The notes: generated by a model not told the origin, from the sequence alone. DNA of 64,000 nucleotides from Altibacter lentus (GCF_000746845.1 NZ_KN050846.1:1442963-1506962), one strand, 5' to 3'; positions 36,286-44,700 are shown, numbered from the stretch's first letter. Made by a program: numbers and translations.

Positions 36286-37962
36286 ATGAACTTTAGAAAA
36301 AACCTAGCATTACAGCTATTTATTGCAGTAATTGCAGTATCACTTTTAGTAAGTTGCAACAAGTCTAGAGACTACAAAAACAGTTCAAGGGCTACCGGTT
36401 GGAAAATGAACGCCAAAGAAGGTGGTTTCCAGTACAACCCTAAAGCAAAGGAACAAGAAACCGGCCCCGGTTTGGTCTTTATTGAAGGTGGAACATACAC
36501 TATGGGAAAAGTGCAGGATGATCCTATGCACGATTGGAACAACACCCCAACACAGCAGCACGTTCAATCTTTCTATATGGACGAGACTGAAGTAACCAAC
36601 TTGATGTATTTGGAATACTTAGACTGGATCAAAGGAGTATTTCCTCCGGAAGACGAAAACTTTAGAAGAATTTATGAAGGAGCACTGCCCGACACCCTTG
36701 TGTGGAGAAACCGTTTGGGTTATAATGAAGTAATGACCAATAATTACCTTCGTCACCCAGCCTATGCCGATTATCCGGTAGTTGGTGTGAGTTGGATCCA
36801 GGCCGTAGAGTTCAGCAACTGGAGAACAGATCGCGTGAACGAACTTATCTTGGAAGAAGAGGGAATTACTGCTCGTAATGCCCGATATGATGTAGAACCC
36901 GGTCAAACTTTCAACACAGATACCTATCTAAATGCCCCTACCCAAACCTACGGCGGAAGCGATTCTATTACTCGTGGTGGTAAGCGTTCGGAAGCATTGC
37001 TGAAAAGAAGTGAAGACAGTACCAACCTGTATATTCAAAGAAAAGACGGATTGCTTTTACCGGATTACCGTCTTCCAACTGAAGCTGAGTGGGAATATGC
37101 CGCTTTAGGCCTTGTTGGATTACGTAGTTACAATGTATACAGAGGTAGAAAGAAATATCCATGGGATGGTCAATACACACGTTCCGGTTCCAGAAGAACT
37201 CGTGGCGATCAATTGGCAAATTTCAAACAAGGTGATGGTGATTACGGAGGTATTGCAGGATGGAGTGATGACGGAGCTGATATCACTGCGGAAGTAAAGT
37301 CCTACGAACCTAATGATTACGGACTCTACGACATGGCCGGAAACGTTGCAGAATGGGTGGCCGATGTATATCGTCCTATTGTTGATGATGAGTTCAACGA
37401 TTTTAACTATTATCGCGGAAACGTATATACCAAGAATGCCATTGACAAAGATGGAAAGGTAAAGATAATCACCGCAGATTCTATTGTCTATGACACATTG
37501 AGTAACGGAAAAATTATAGCAAGAAATCTTCCCGGAGAAATCCTGCAGGTTCCGGTAGACGAAACTGAAACGTACTTAAGAACTAATTTCTCAGACAGTG
37601 ATAACAGAGATTATCGCGATGGTGATAAACGCTCAACACGATACTATCAGTCGTTCGCAGATGACAGTGAAGGAGAAGAAGAAGATACGAAGCGAATGTA
37701 CAACTCTCCTAAGCACAAAGTATACGCAGACAGCACCGGTACTTTGGAACGAAAGTACGATGAATCTTCCAGCAGAACCACTTTGATCGACAACGAGGTT
37801 CGCGTTTACAAAGGAGGCTCATGGAGAGATCGTGATTATTGGTTAGATCCGGCGCAACGTCGTTATTTCCCTCAGGACATGGCAACCGATTATATCGGAT
37901 TCAGATGTGCAATGTCGCGTGTAGGATCAAAATCCAAAAAAGGAAAACGTCCAAGAAATTAA
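36286..37962 (+). CDS. gldJ: gliding motility lipoprotein GldJ
   Basis: A 558-residue lipoprotein with lipobox LLVSC (Cys24). It has a formylglycine-generating-enzyme-like (SUMF1) fold: GPGLVFIEGGTYTMGKVQDD, MDETEVTNLMYLEYL, YPVVGVSWIQAVEFSNWRTD, LPTEAEWEYAALG, YDMAGNVAEWVADVYRP and a C-terminal VYKGGSWRDRDYW. A long insert of acidic and Tyr-rich sequence lies between. GldJ is needed for gliding and for the T9SS motor (GldK stability). It starts 216 bp from the divergent porU, with no canonical -7 element visible upstream. Confidence 0.95.
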   Translation: MNFRKNLALQLFIAVIAVSLLVSCNKSRDYKNSSRATGWKMNAKEGGFQYNPKAKEQETGPGLVFIEGGTYTMGKVQDDPMHDWNNTPTQQHVQSFYMDETEVTNLMYLEYLDWIKGVFPPEDENFRRIYEGALPDTLVWRNRLGYNEVMTNNYLRHPAYADYPVVGVSWIQAVEFSNWRTDRVNELILEEEGITARNARYDVEPGQTFNTDTYLNAPTQTYGGSDSITRGGKRSEALLKRSEDSTNLYIQRKDGLLLPDYRLPTEAEWEYAALGLVGLRSYNVYRGRKKYPWDGQYTRSGSRRTRGDQLANFKQGDGDYGGIAGWSDDGADITAEVKSYEPNDYGLYDMAGNVAEWVADVYRPIVDDEFNDFNYYRGNVYTKNAIDKDGKVKIITADSIVYDTLSNGKIIARNLPGEILQVPVDETETYLRTNFSDSDNRDYRDGDKRSTRYYQSFADDSEGEEEDTKRMYNSPKHKVYADSTGTLERKYDESSSRTTLIDNEVRVYKGGSWRDRDYWLDPAQRRYFPQDMATDYIGFRCAMSRVGSKSKKGKRPRN

Positions 37963-37982
37963 GCAATATATATTTTAAAAAG

Positions 37983-38018
37983 AAAGCCCTTTGAGCATTA
38001 TGCTCAAAGGGCTTTTTT
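37983..38018 (+). terminator. intrinsic terminator of gldJ
   Basis: AAAGCCCTTTGAGCA pairs with TGCTCAAAGGGCTTT around a short loop, followed by TTTTTTAG. The stem is about 15 bp. Confidence 0.9.
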
Positions 38019-38032
38019 AGTATTTTTAATCC

Positions 38033-39316
38033 ATGCGAATAGAATCTCTTTACAAAACTTTTTTAAATAGTTCGGGTGTTTGTACAGACACACGTGTCAT
38101 CACTAAAAAATGCTTGTTCTTTGCGCTTAAAGGCGATAGTTTCAATGGAAACGAGTTTGCTCAAGAAGCTTTGGACAAAGGTGCTTACAAGGTAGTTGTC
38201 GATGACATGCGCTATCACAAGAACACAGGCGAGACCATTCTGCACGGAGATGCACTTGCTCTTTTACAAAAACTTGCTGCTTACCACCGTAAGAAACTAG
38301 GACTTCCTGTAATTGCACTTACCGGGAGCAATGGTAAGACAACTACCAAAGAACTCATCAATGCTGTCTTATCCCAAAAGTTCAATACCGTGGCTACCAA
38401 AGGCAACCTTAACAATCATATTGGTGTACCGCTCACCTTACTTACCATGAATGCATCTACGGAAATTGGTATCGTTGAGATGGGGGCAAACCACAGGAAA
38501 GAGATAGCCGCACTCTGCGAGATCGCACAGCCGGATTTCGGGTATATCACAAATTTTGGAAAGGCTCACTTAGAAGGTTTTGGTGGTATCGAAGGAGTAA
38601 TTAAAGGTAAATCTGAACTCTATCAATACCTCAATGCCCACAAAAAGACGGTCTTTGTGAACGCACAGGATGAAAAACAACTTGAACTCACAAGAAAAAT
38701 GCGCCGTGTCACCTTTGGCGAATCCGAACAGGACATGACTATTAAATTAAAGGAAGCATCCAATAAACTGGTGGTAGCGTATAATAAACTGAAGATCCAA
38801 ACCAATCTTATCGGTTCCTATAATTTTCATAATATCGCCGCAGCCATAAGTATGGGGGAACACTTTGGTGTTTCTTCAGAAAAAATAAAACAGGCAATAG
38901 AAGCGTATATTCCTACAAATAACAGATCACAACTCATCGCAAAAGGAACCAATACTATTATTATGGATGCCTATAATGCGAACCCTACGAGTATGTTAGC
39001 GGCTCTTGAAAACATGAAACAGGCTAAAGGCGCCAATAAAGTGATGTATTTGGGTGATATGTTTGAATTAGGTGATGACGCCCCAACCGAACATCAGTTT
39101 ATCGCTTCTTATCTGGAACGACATGCATTTGGAGAGGCATACCTCATTGGCAGTAATTTTGCTAAAACAAAGACCACTGCATCGTCTATACATCGTTTTG
39201 AAACGTTCGATGCGTTTAAAAAAGCATTCCCGTCAATAAAACCAAAGGACAGCCTCATTCTTATTAAAGCTTCAAGAGGGATGGCCTTAGAGCGAATTCT
39301 GGAACTATTACAGTAG
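38033..39316 (+). CDS. murF: UDP-N-acetylmuramoyl-tripeptide--D-alanyl-D-alanine ligase
   Basis: A 427-residue Mur ligase that adds D-Ala-D-Ala in cytoplasmic peptidoglycan synthesis. TDTRVITKKCLFFALKGDSF starts the N-terminal UDP-binding domain; the ATP loop is ALTGSNGKTTTKELI (about residues 93-107). EMGANHRKEIAALCEIAQPD and MDAYNANPTSMLAALENM are MurF signatures. It is close to the gldJ terminator (15 bp) and therefore starts close to a hairpin. A bidirectional terminator follows at 39339. Confidence 0.95.
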   Translation: MRIESLYKTFLNSSGVCTDTRVITKKCLFFALKGDSFNGNEFAQEALDKGAYKVVVDDMRYHKNTGETILHGDALALLQKLAAYHRKKLGLPVIALTGSNGKTTTKELINAVLSQKFNTVATKGNLNNHIGVPLTLLTMNASTEIGIVEMGANHRKEIAALCEIAQPDFGYITNFGKAHLEGFGGIEGVIKGKSELYQYLNAHKKTVFVNAQDEKQLELTRKMRRVTFGESEQDMTIKLKEASNKLVVAYNKLKIQTNLIGSYNFHNIAAAISMGEHFGVSSEKIKQAIEAYIPTNNRSQLIAKGTNTIIMDAYNANPTSMLAALENMKQAKGANKVMYLGDMFELGDDAPTEHQFIASYLERHAFGEAYLIGSNFAKTKTTASSIHRFETFDAFKKAFPSIKPKDSLILIKASRGMALERILELLQ

Positions 39317-39338
39317 AAATGTTTGTCTTCGTAAATAA

Positions 39339-39369
39339 AAAAATCCATCCTTTTCAGGATGGATTTTTC
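39339..39369. terminator. bidirectional terminator between murF and tRNA-Val
   Basis: A 10-bp stem (AAATCCATCC/GGATGGATTT) is flanked by A-run and T-run, so it can stop both the murF transcript (plus) and tRNA-Val(GAC) (minus). Confidence 0.85.
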
Positions 39370-39371
39370 GT

Positions 39372-39445
39372 GGGCCATATTGGATTCGAACCAATGACTT
39401 CCACGTTGTCGACGTGACACTCTGAACCAACTGAGTTAATGGCCC
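39372..39445 (-). tRNA. tRNA-Val (anticodon GAC), with an unusual C33
   Basis: A 74-nt cloverleaf on the minus strand. Acceptor GGGCCAT pairs with ATGGCCC, D stem ACTC/GAGT, anticodon stem TCACG/CGTGG (first pair T-G), T stem ATTGG/CCAAT with the usual TTCGAAT loop. The 7-base anticodon loop is TCGACAA, so the anticodon GAC reads Val codons GUC/GUU, and position 33 is C instead of the near-universal T. The CCA end is not encoded. It has its own promoter (39458-39465) and terminator. Confidence 0.9.
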
Positions 39446-39457
39446 TCTACAGATCTT

Positions 39458-39465
39458 CAAAGATA
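39458..39465 (-). promoter_or_regulatory. promoter -7 element of tRNA-Val(GAC)
   Basis: TATCTTTG on the minus strand ends 12 bp before the mature 5' end of the tRNA. It lies between the tRNA and the repeat array, so the tRNA does not depend on the array for transcription. Confidence 0.65.
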
Positions 39466-39540
39466 TCGAAAATAAAAAATCCCCGAAACATCTTATCCTA
39501 TAATTTAATTCAAATATTCAGTTATTTAAATACTCTCTGT

Positions 39541-40084
39541 ACGACTGCAAATACAATCACAAGTGCTACGCACTATAGATTTTTATTTTCTCAATTCTCT
39601 CGAACTTTCAGTTCGGGAATCTTAGGGATTACCCTGTGATCCCTACAATGAAACCACGACTGCAAATACAATCCCAAGTGCTTCGCACTATAGATTTTTA
39701 TTTTCTCAATTCCATCGAACTTTCAGTTCGGGAATCTTAGGGATTACCCTGTGATCCCTACAATGAAACCACGACTGCAAATACAATCACAAGTGCTTCG
39801 CATTATAGATTTTTATTTTCTCAATTCCCTCGAACTTTCAGTTCGGGAATCTTAGGGATTACGCTGTGATCCCTAAAATGAAACCACGACTGCAAATACA
39901 ATCCCAAGTGCTTCGCACTATAGATTTTTATTTTCTCAATTCCCTCGAACTTTCAGTTCGGGAATTTTAGGGATTACGCTGTGATCCCTACAATGAAACC
40001 ACGACTGCAAATACAACCCCAAGTGCTGCGCACTATAGATTTTTATTTTCTCAATTCCCTCGAACTTTCAGTTCGGGAATTTTG
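39541..40084. repeat. tandem array of a 115-bp unit, four full copies and a partial fifth
   Basis: Copies start at 39541, 39656, 39771, 39886 and 40001, each exactly 115 bp apart; the last stops after about 84 bp. Copies differ by only a few bases. On the plus strand each unit can form hairpin 1 AGTGC/GCACT with a 3-base loop (about unit positions 22-34), hairpin 2 ATTCC..CGAAC/GTTCGGGAAT (about 55-80), and hairpin 3 TAGGGAT/ATCCCTA (about 83-105). No ORF runs through it with coding character, and no spacers separate the units. It fills the 685-bp gap between two tRNA-Val genes. I recognise no function; it could be a structured RNA, a DNA-binding array or a passive duplication. Confidence 0.9.
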
Positions 40085-40087
40085 AAA

Positions 40088-40120
40088 ACAAAAATCCCGA
40101 TGAGTTTCTCATCGGGATTG
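40088..40120 (-). terminator. terminator of tRNA-Val(TAC)
   Basis: On the minus strand AATCCCGATGAG pairs with CTCATCGGGATT around a 3-base loop and runs into TTTTTG. It lies 11 bp after the tRNA and separates it from the repeat array. Confidence 0.85.
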
Positions 40121-40130
40121 TGCTTGATGT

Positions 40131-40204
40131 GGGCAATGAGGGATTCGAACCCCCGACCCCCTCGGTGTAAACGAGGTGCTCTGAACCAACTGAGCTAATT
40201 GCCC
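40131..40204 (-). tRNA. tRNA-Val (anticodon TAC)
   Basis: A 74-nt cloverleaf on the minus strand. Acceptor GGGCAAT pairs with ATTGCCC, D stem GCTC/GAGC, anticodon stem CCTCG/CGAGG, loop TTTACAC (anticodon TAC, normal T33), T stem GGGGG/CCCTC with loop TTCGAAT. It reads GUA/GUG valine codons. The CCA end is not encoded. A full -33/-7 promoter precedes it and a terminator follows. Confidence 0.95.
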
Positions 40205-40220
40205 CACTTGTTAGCGGTTG

Positions 40221-40251
40221 CAAATATAAGTTAGTTTTTATTTCCCGCAAA
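40221..40251 (-). promoter_or_regulatory. promoter of tRNA-Val(TAC)
   Basis: On the minus strand TTTG (40248-40251), 19 bp, then TATATTTG (40221-40228): an exact Bacteroidota -33/-7 promoter 16 bp before the tRNA. Confidence 0.85.
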
Positions 40252-40382
40252 TTAATAATGTGAAAAAAAGTAAAAAATGCAGCATTTTATTCCATCACCT
40301 CCAATACGTCTTATAAAGTTACGTTAAAACGCTGTGAGTCCCTCCTTCTATTGCTTTATTTTGCAGCACCCAAAGGACATAA

Positions 40383-42632
40383 ATGCACTTCACGAAGAAA
40401 CTTAAAAAGCCATTAGGCTATCTAATTAAAGGTATAGGAATCCTTATGCTTTTAGTTAGTCTGTTTGTGGCTACAGTCTATTTTGGAGGGTGGGGCCCTA
40501 TTCCGTCATCTAAAGAATTACAGGAGTTATCACAATATAAAGCTTCAGAAATATACGATGTCAACGATGAATTGTTGGGTAAATTCTATCTGGCAGATCG
40601 TCAACCCATCGCTTTCGACCAAATTCCGCAGCATACTGTCGATGCTTTGATCGCAACCGAGGATGTGCGTTACTACGAACATTCCGGAGTGGATCTAAAA
40701 AGTTTCTTAAGGGTCTTTTTCAAAACCATTTTATTGCAAGATGCCAGCAGTGGAGGCGGCAGTACCCTCACCCAGCAACTTTCGAAAAATCTCTTCAGCA
40801 GAAAGGACTACGGGTTTTTAACACTCCCGGTGGTGAAGACCAAAGAGATCATTATCGCCCGGCGTTTGGAGCGATTATACAATAAGGAAGAAATTTTGGA
40901 GCTGTATTTCAACACTGTACCGTTTAGCGGTAATACCTATGGTATTGAGAGTGCCGCATTAAAATTCTTCAACAAACACACAAAGGAGCTTTCTGTTTCT
41001 GAAGCAGCCACGCTTATAGGAACCTTAAAGGCGAGTTCTACCTACGATCCTCGAAATCATCCCGAACGAAGTCGCTCCAGAAGAAATACAGTGCTCTTTC
41101 AAATGAAAAAATACGGATTTTTGAGTGACCTATCCTACCAAAAATTCGTTTCAGACTCCCTAAAGCTTAACTACGGTGCTTACGATGAGGAACGGGGTAT
41201 TGCCACCTATTTTAGAGAAGAAGTGCGGAATCATCTGCTGAAATGGACCGAAGAGCAGTCAAAGTACGGCACAAAACTCAATTTGTATACAAGCGGGTTA
41301 AAAATTTACACCACACTTGATAAGACCTTGCAACTGTATGCCGAAGAAGCCGTGACAACGCACATGACGCAACTTCAGAAAAGTTTTGAAAAAGAATACG
41401 GAAATACGGCTCCGTGGTTAACGAATAAAAAGATCATCACCGATGCCATCCAAAGATCTTATCATTACAAGCGACTGAAACACCAAGGGTACACAGAGAA
41501 TGCTATTAGCGATTCTTTGGAGAAACCAAGGAAAATGTGGTGGCGCGGCATTCCCAAAGATTCAACTGTCATGGCCAGTACCGTCGACAGCATTAAACAC
41601 AGCTTAAAGTTTTTGAATACCGGCATGTTATCGCTGGATCCTGTTTCAGGAGCGATTCGAACATGGGTGGGCGGTGTCGATTTTGAACAATATAAGTTTG
41701 ATCATATCAGCAAAAGCAAACGACAAGTAGGGTCTACCTTTAAACCTATAGTATATGTAACAGCGCTGGAACAAGGTGTATCGCCCTGCGATTATTTTTC
41801 GGCACAGGAAGTAGTATATGAAAATATGGAGGGCTGGTCTCCGTCTAATTCGGGTAATGTGGACGAAAAATATATGAATTACAACATGACAGCCGCCTTA
41901 AGTAAATCGATCAATACAGTCTCAGTAAAGATCTTGGAAAAAGCCGGTATTCAAAATACGATCAACATGGCCTCTGCCTTAGGTATTAAAACCAGCTTGC
42001 CCGAAGTGCCTTCGTTAGCGTTAGGAACTGCTGAAATATCATTGCTCGAAATGGCAAGTGCCTACACCGCTTTTGCCCATAAAGGCATTGCTGCGACCCC
42101 GTACTACTTACGGAAAATTGAGGACAGCCAAGGCACGGTTCTTGCCCAATTCGCGCCGGAAGAAACCGCGACTCCTGTTTTTTCGGAAACCAATCAACAA
42201 CTCATGATCTCCATGATGCAAGCCGTAGCTACGTCCGGAACAGCACAGCGCTTAAAAAGCACCTATGGCTTACCTAATGATATCGCCGCCAAGACTGGTA
42301 CGACACAATCGAACAAAGACGCATGGTTTGTTGCACTTACTCCTAACCTGGTGGCTCTTACTTGGGTGGGTCATGATGATCACCGCATTGGGTTTAAAAC
42401 CACTGCTACGGGACAAGGAGCAAATGCAGCCTTACCCATTGTAGCAGAATTTTTTCAGAAAATAAATAAAGACTCCTCTTTTAACTCAATCTCAAAAGCC
42501 CGTTTTGACACTCCTTCTCCTTCTGTTCGTCAATTATTGGATTGCCCGCCGACCAAACGGGATGGATTCTTAAAACGGCTGTTCACTAATCCGGATAAAA
42601 AGAAGAAAAAGCGGTTCAAGACCAAAAACTAG
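40383..42632 (+). CDS. penicillin-binding protein 1A family transglycosylase/transpeptidase
   Basis: A 749-residue bifunctional class A PBP that polymerises and crosslinks peptidoglycan outside the inner membrane. One N-terminal membrane segment (residues 16-38). GT51 glycosyltransferase domain: catalytic Glu93 in IATEDVRYYEHSGVD, then GGGSTLTQQLSKNLFS. Transpeptidase domain: Ser451 in VGSTFKPI (SxxK), SIN in LSKSINTVSV, and KTGTTQSNKDAWF. The C-terminus ends in a Lys-rich tail. It has its own 5' region and ends on the base before folC ends on the opposite strand. Confidence 0.95.
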   Translation: MHFTKKLKKPLGYLIKGIGILMLLVSLFVATVYFGGWGPIPSSKELQELSQYKASEIYDVNDELLGKFYLADRQPIAFDQIPQHTVDALIATEDVRYYEHSGVDLKSFLRVFFKTILLQDASSGGGSTLTQQLSKNLFSRKDYGFLTLPVVKTKEIIIARRLERLYNKEEILELYFNTVPFSGNTYGIESAALKFFNKHTKELSVSEAATLIGTLKASSTYDPRNHPERSRSRRNTVLFQMKKYGFLSDLSYQKFVSDSLKLNYGAYDEERGIATYFREEVRNHLLKWTEEQSKYGTKLNLYTSGLKIYTTLDKTLQLYAEEAVTTHMTQLQKSFEKEYGNTAPWLTNKKIITDAIQRSYHYKRLKHQGYTENAISDSLEKPRKMWWRGIPKDSTVMASTVDSIKHSLKFLNTGMLSLDPVSGAIRTWVGGVDFEQYKFDHISKSKRQVGSTFKPIVYVTALEQGVSPCDYFSAQEVVYENMEGWSPSNSGNVDEKYMNYNMTAALSKSINTVSVKILEKAGIQNTINMASALGIKTSLPEVPSLALGTAEISLLEMASAYTAFAHKGIAATPYYLRKIEDSQGTVLAQFAPEETATPVFSETNQQLMISMMQAVATSGTAQRLKSTYGLPNDIAAKTGTTQSNKDAWFVALTPNLVALTWVGHDDHRIGFKTTATGQGANAALPIVAEFFQKINKDSSFNSISKARFDTPSPSVRQLLDCPPTKRDGFLKRLFTNPDKKKKKRFKTKN

Positions 42633-43823
42633 CTACACAACTTCGGCGACGGTAAAGGTGCTTCCTCCTATAAAAACAAGGTCCTCGGGCATGGCATTGT
42701 TCAGTGCGGCCTGCTGTGCTTCACTCACACTCGCATAGGCCATACCCAACAGTGCATAATTCTTGGCGGCTTCCTCTAAGATTTTTGATGACATACCTCT
42801 GGGAACATTGGGAGTGCAAAAATAGTAACGGGCTGTTGTAGGAAAGAGCGGAAGTATACTATCAAGGTCCTTGTCGTTCACGACTCCCAGAACGATATGC
42901 ATTTGTTGAAAGACTTCCTTTTTTAGTTGTTCGAGTACCAGCCGAATCCCATCTTTGTTATGGGCCGTGTCACAAATGATCTTTGGGCGTGTACCTAGCA
43001 ATTGCCACCTTCCCATCAAACCGGTATTACGTACCACTCGGCCCATGCCTTTGATAATGGATTCTTCAGAAATGTTCCATCCTTGTTCTTGAAGGATTCT
43101 TAACGCAGTGATCACCGTGTGTTTGTTCTTTTGCTGATAGGTCCCCTTAAGATCTGAAGCATAGTCGCGATACGGGATGTCTTCGGCAAAAACTATTGGT
43201 GCATTTTTCTCTCCAGCGATCTGCTCGAATACAGTTGTAGTAGCCTCATGTCGTTCCCCGATCACCACAGGTATATTTTTCTTTATTATACCAGCTTTCT
43301 CTCCGGCGATCCGTCTCAAGGTGGTTCCCAAGAATTGGGTGTGATCTAAACCAATATTCGTGATTACTGAAACTTCCGGGGTGATTATGTTCGTGCTGTC
43401 CCAACGTCCTCCCATCCCTACTTCCACCACAGCAATATCTACTTGTTCGCTTCGGAAGTGATCGAAGGCCAATCCTACCGTCATTTCAAAAAAAGAAAGA
43501 CTGTGTGACTCAAAGAAGGGTTTGTGTTGTTTTACAAAGGAGGCGACCTTGTGTTTAGGGATCATGGTCCCGTTGATCTTTATGCGTTCGCGAAAGTCCT
43601 TGAGATGCGGTGAGGTATAGAGACCTACCTTATATCCTGCTTCCTGCAAGACCGAAGCCAACATGTGACTTGTGGAACCTTTACCATTGGTCCCGGCGAC
43701 ATGAATACTTTTAAAGCTACCTTCTGGGTGATTGAGGTAGTCTGCCAGCTGCAGGGTATTGTCTAAATTGGCTTTATAGGCCGATTGTCCCACGCGCTGG
43801 TACATGGGAAGCTGTTCGAACAA
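42633..43823 (-). CDS. folC: bifunctional folylpolyglutamate / dihydrofolate synthase
   Basis: A Mur-ligase-fold enzyme that adds glutamate to folates; the canonical-start protein is 396 residues. Signatures are SIHVAGTNGKGSTSHMLASV (ATP loop), LYTSPHLKDFRERIKING and VEVGMGGRWDSTN. The first usable codon by normal rules is TTG at 43823 (or ATG at 43805), but the reading frame continues upstream as NYTKTIAWLFEQLPMYQR, which matches the expected family N-terminus MNYQET...LPMYQR as I recall it. This points to an ATT start at 43850 (405 residues). It follows the TonB-like gene by 28-55 bp. Confidence 0.94.
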   Translation of the reverse strand: MFEQLPMYQRVGQSAYKANLDNTLQLADYLNHPEGSFKSIHVAGTNGKGSTSHMLASVLQEAGYKVGLYTSPHLKDFRERIKINGTMIPKHKVASFVKQHKPFFESHSLSFFEMTVGLAFDHFRSEQVDIAVVEVGMGGRWDSTNIITPEVSVITNIGLDHTQFLGTTLRRIAGEKAGIIKKNIPVVIGERHEATTTVFEQIAGEKNAPIVFAEDIPYRDYASDLKGTYQQKNKHTVITALRILQEQGWNISEESIIKGMGRVVRNTGLMGRWQLLGTRPKIICDTAHNKDGIRLVLEQLKKEVFQQMHIVLGVVNDKDLDSILPLFPTTARYYFCTPNVPRGMSSKILEEAAKNYALLGMAYASVSEAQQAALNNAMPEDLVFIGGSTFTVAEVV

Positions 43824-43878
43824 CCACGCTATGGTCTTAGTATAGTTAATAGGTATACAGGGTTTAGAGGCCCTAAAT

Positions 43879-44700
43879 TTACTCAGAAAGTTTGAATCGG
43901 TAGATGATCTTCCCTATCTGTTTTGCCGGAGCTTTATCGTCGGCATTAAACCGTGTGGCCAGGGCTGCCCGCTTCGCCGGTTCCTTAAGACAATCAGAGT
44001 TATTGGTCGTACCTCTCACACCGGGAGTTGCACTTATAACTCTTCCGCTTCGGTCTACCTCAATACTTACCACCACAATTCCGGCTTCGTTGCAATCCTG
44101 TACAAATTTTTCTTTGTTGAGTGCTTTTCGGCCTCCTAAGAGGTAATTCCCGTCTCCATCCAAACCTTTACCGGTACCGTAATAGCTGCTTGCATTGGGG
44201 TCACCATTGGGATCTCCTTTATCCCCGGGCTTATTGTCGTCTCCTTCACCCCCTTTTGCCGTACCCTCGCTCTTTGGACCGTTAATTAGGCTTGAGAGTG
44301 CATCGCTGGTCGATTTATCGGGTTTGGGATCGGGTTTTTTTGGCGGTTCCTTTTTAGGCTCGATCTTTTTGGGTGTTTCTTTCTGCTCCTTCTTGGTCTC
44401 TTCCTTTTTAATCACGGGTGCGTCCTCGTTATCCTGAGTAACGACTTCCTCCTTGATCTCGGATTTGGGTTGAGCAACCGGTTCCGGCTCGGATCGCTTG
44501 GGAGCTGAGTTGATCGCTTCGGTAGGCTGAATGTTTCCGCTGCCCTCATCGGTCGTCCCGAAATTAACCGCAATTCCCTGTTCCAAAGGCGGATCCAAGT
44601 AGGTCATCCCTACATAAAAAAGCAGCAAGAGTATGATGAGATGGAGGACCACCGTGATCGTCATGCTCTTTCTTTTATGTTTGGTGTCTAAAAGGCTCAA
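43879..44700 (-). CDS. TonB/TolA-like energy transducer
   Basis: A 273-residue protein with one N-terminal membrane helix (MTITVVLHLIILLLLFYVGM), a long periplasmic linker rich in Pro, Glu and Lys (residues about 60-135; KKEPPKKPDPKPDKS), and a C-terminal domain KEKFVQDCNEAGIVVVSIEV, then GRVISATPGVRG with two cysteines. Architecture and position directly downstream of exbB-exbD indicate that it transmits proton-motive energy to the outer membrane, as TonB or TolA does. The exact receptor partners are unknown. Confidence 0.85.
   Translation of the reverse strand: MSLLDTKHKRKSMTITVVLHLIILLLLFYVGMTYLDPPLEQGIAVNFGTTDEGSGNIQPTEAINSAPKRSEPEPVAQPKSEIKEEVVTQDNEDAPVIKKEETKKEQKETPKKIEPKKEPPKKPDPKPDKSTSDALSSLINGPKSEGTAKGGEGDDNKPGDKGDPNGDPNASSYYGTGKGLDGDGNYLLGGRKALNKEKFVQDCNEAGIVVVSIEVDRSGRVISATPGVRGTTNNSDCLKEPAKRAALATRFNADDKAPAKQIGKIIYRFKLSE

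Noticed and set aside
39439-39639. ORF in the tRNA/repeat region
   Set aside because: It runs from the tRNA into the repeat unit, has no coding character and is broken in the other copies.
39541-40000. Match to the I-SceI homing endonuclease site inside hairpin 3
   Set aside because: Copies 1 and 2 contain a sequence differing from the 18-bp I-SceI site at one position. Because the unit arms are palindromic and no homing endonuclease, intron or rRNA gene is present, this is most likely chance.
39541-40084. CRISPR array
   Set aside because: The 115-bp units abut directly with no unique spacers, the unit is too long for a CRISPR repeat, and no cas gene is near.
40068-40250. Minus-strand ORF of 60 codons across tRNA-Val(TAC)
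   Set aside because: It covers the tRNA gene and its terminator; a chance open frame.
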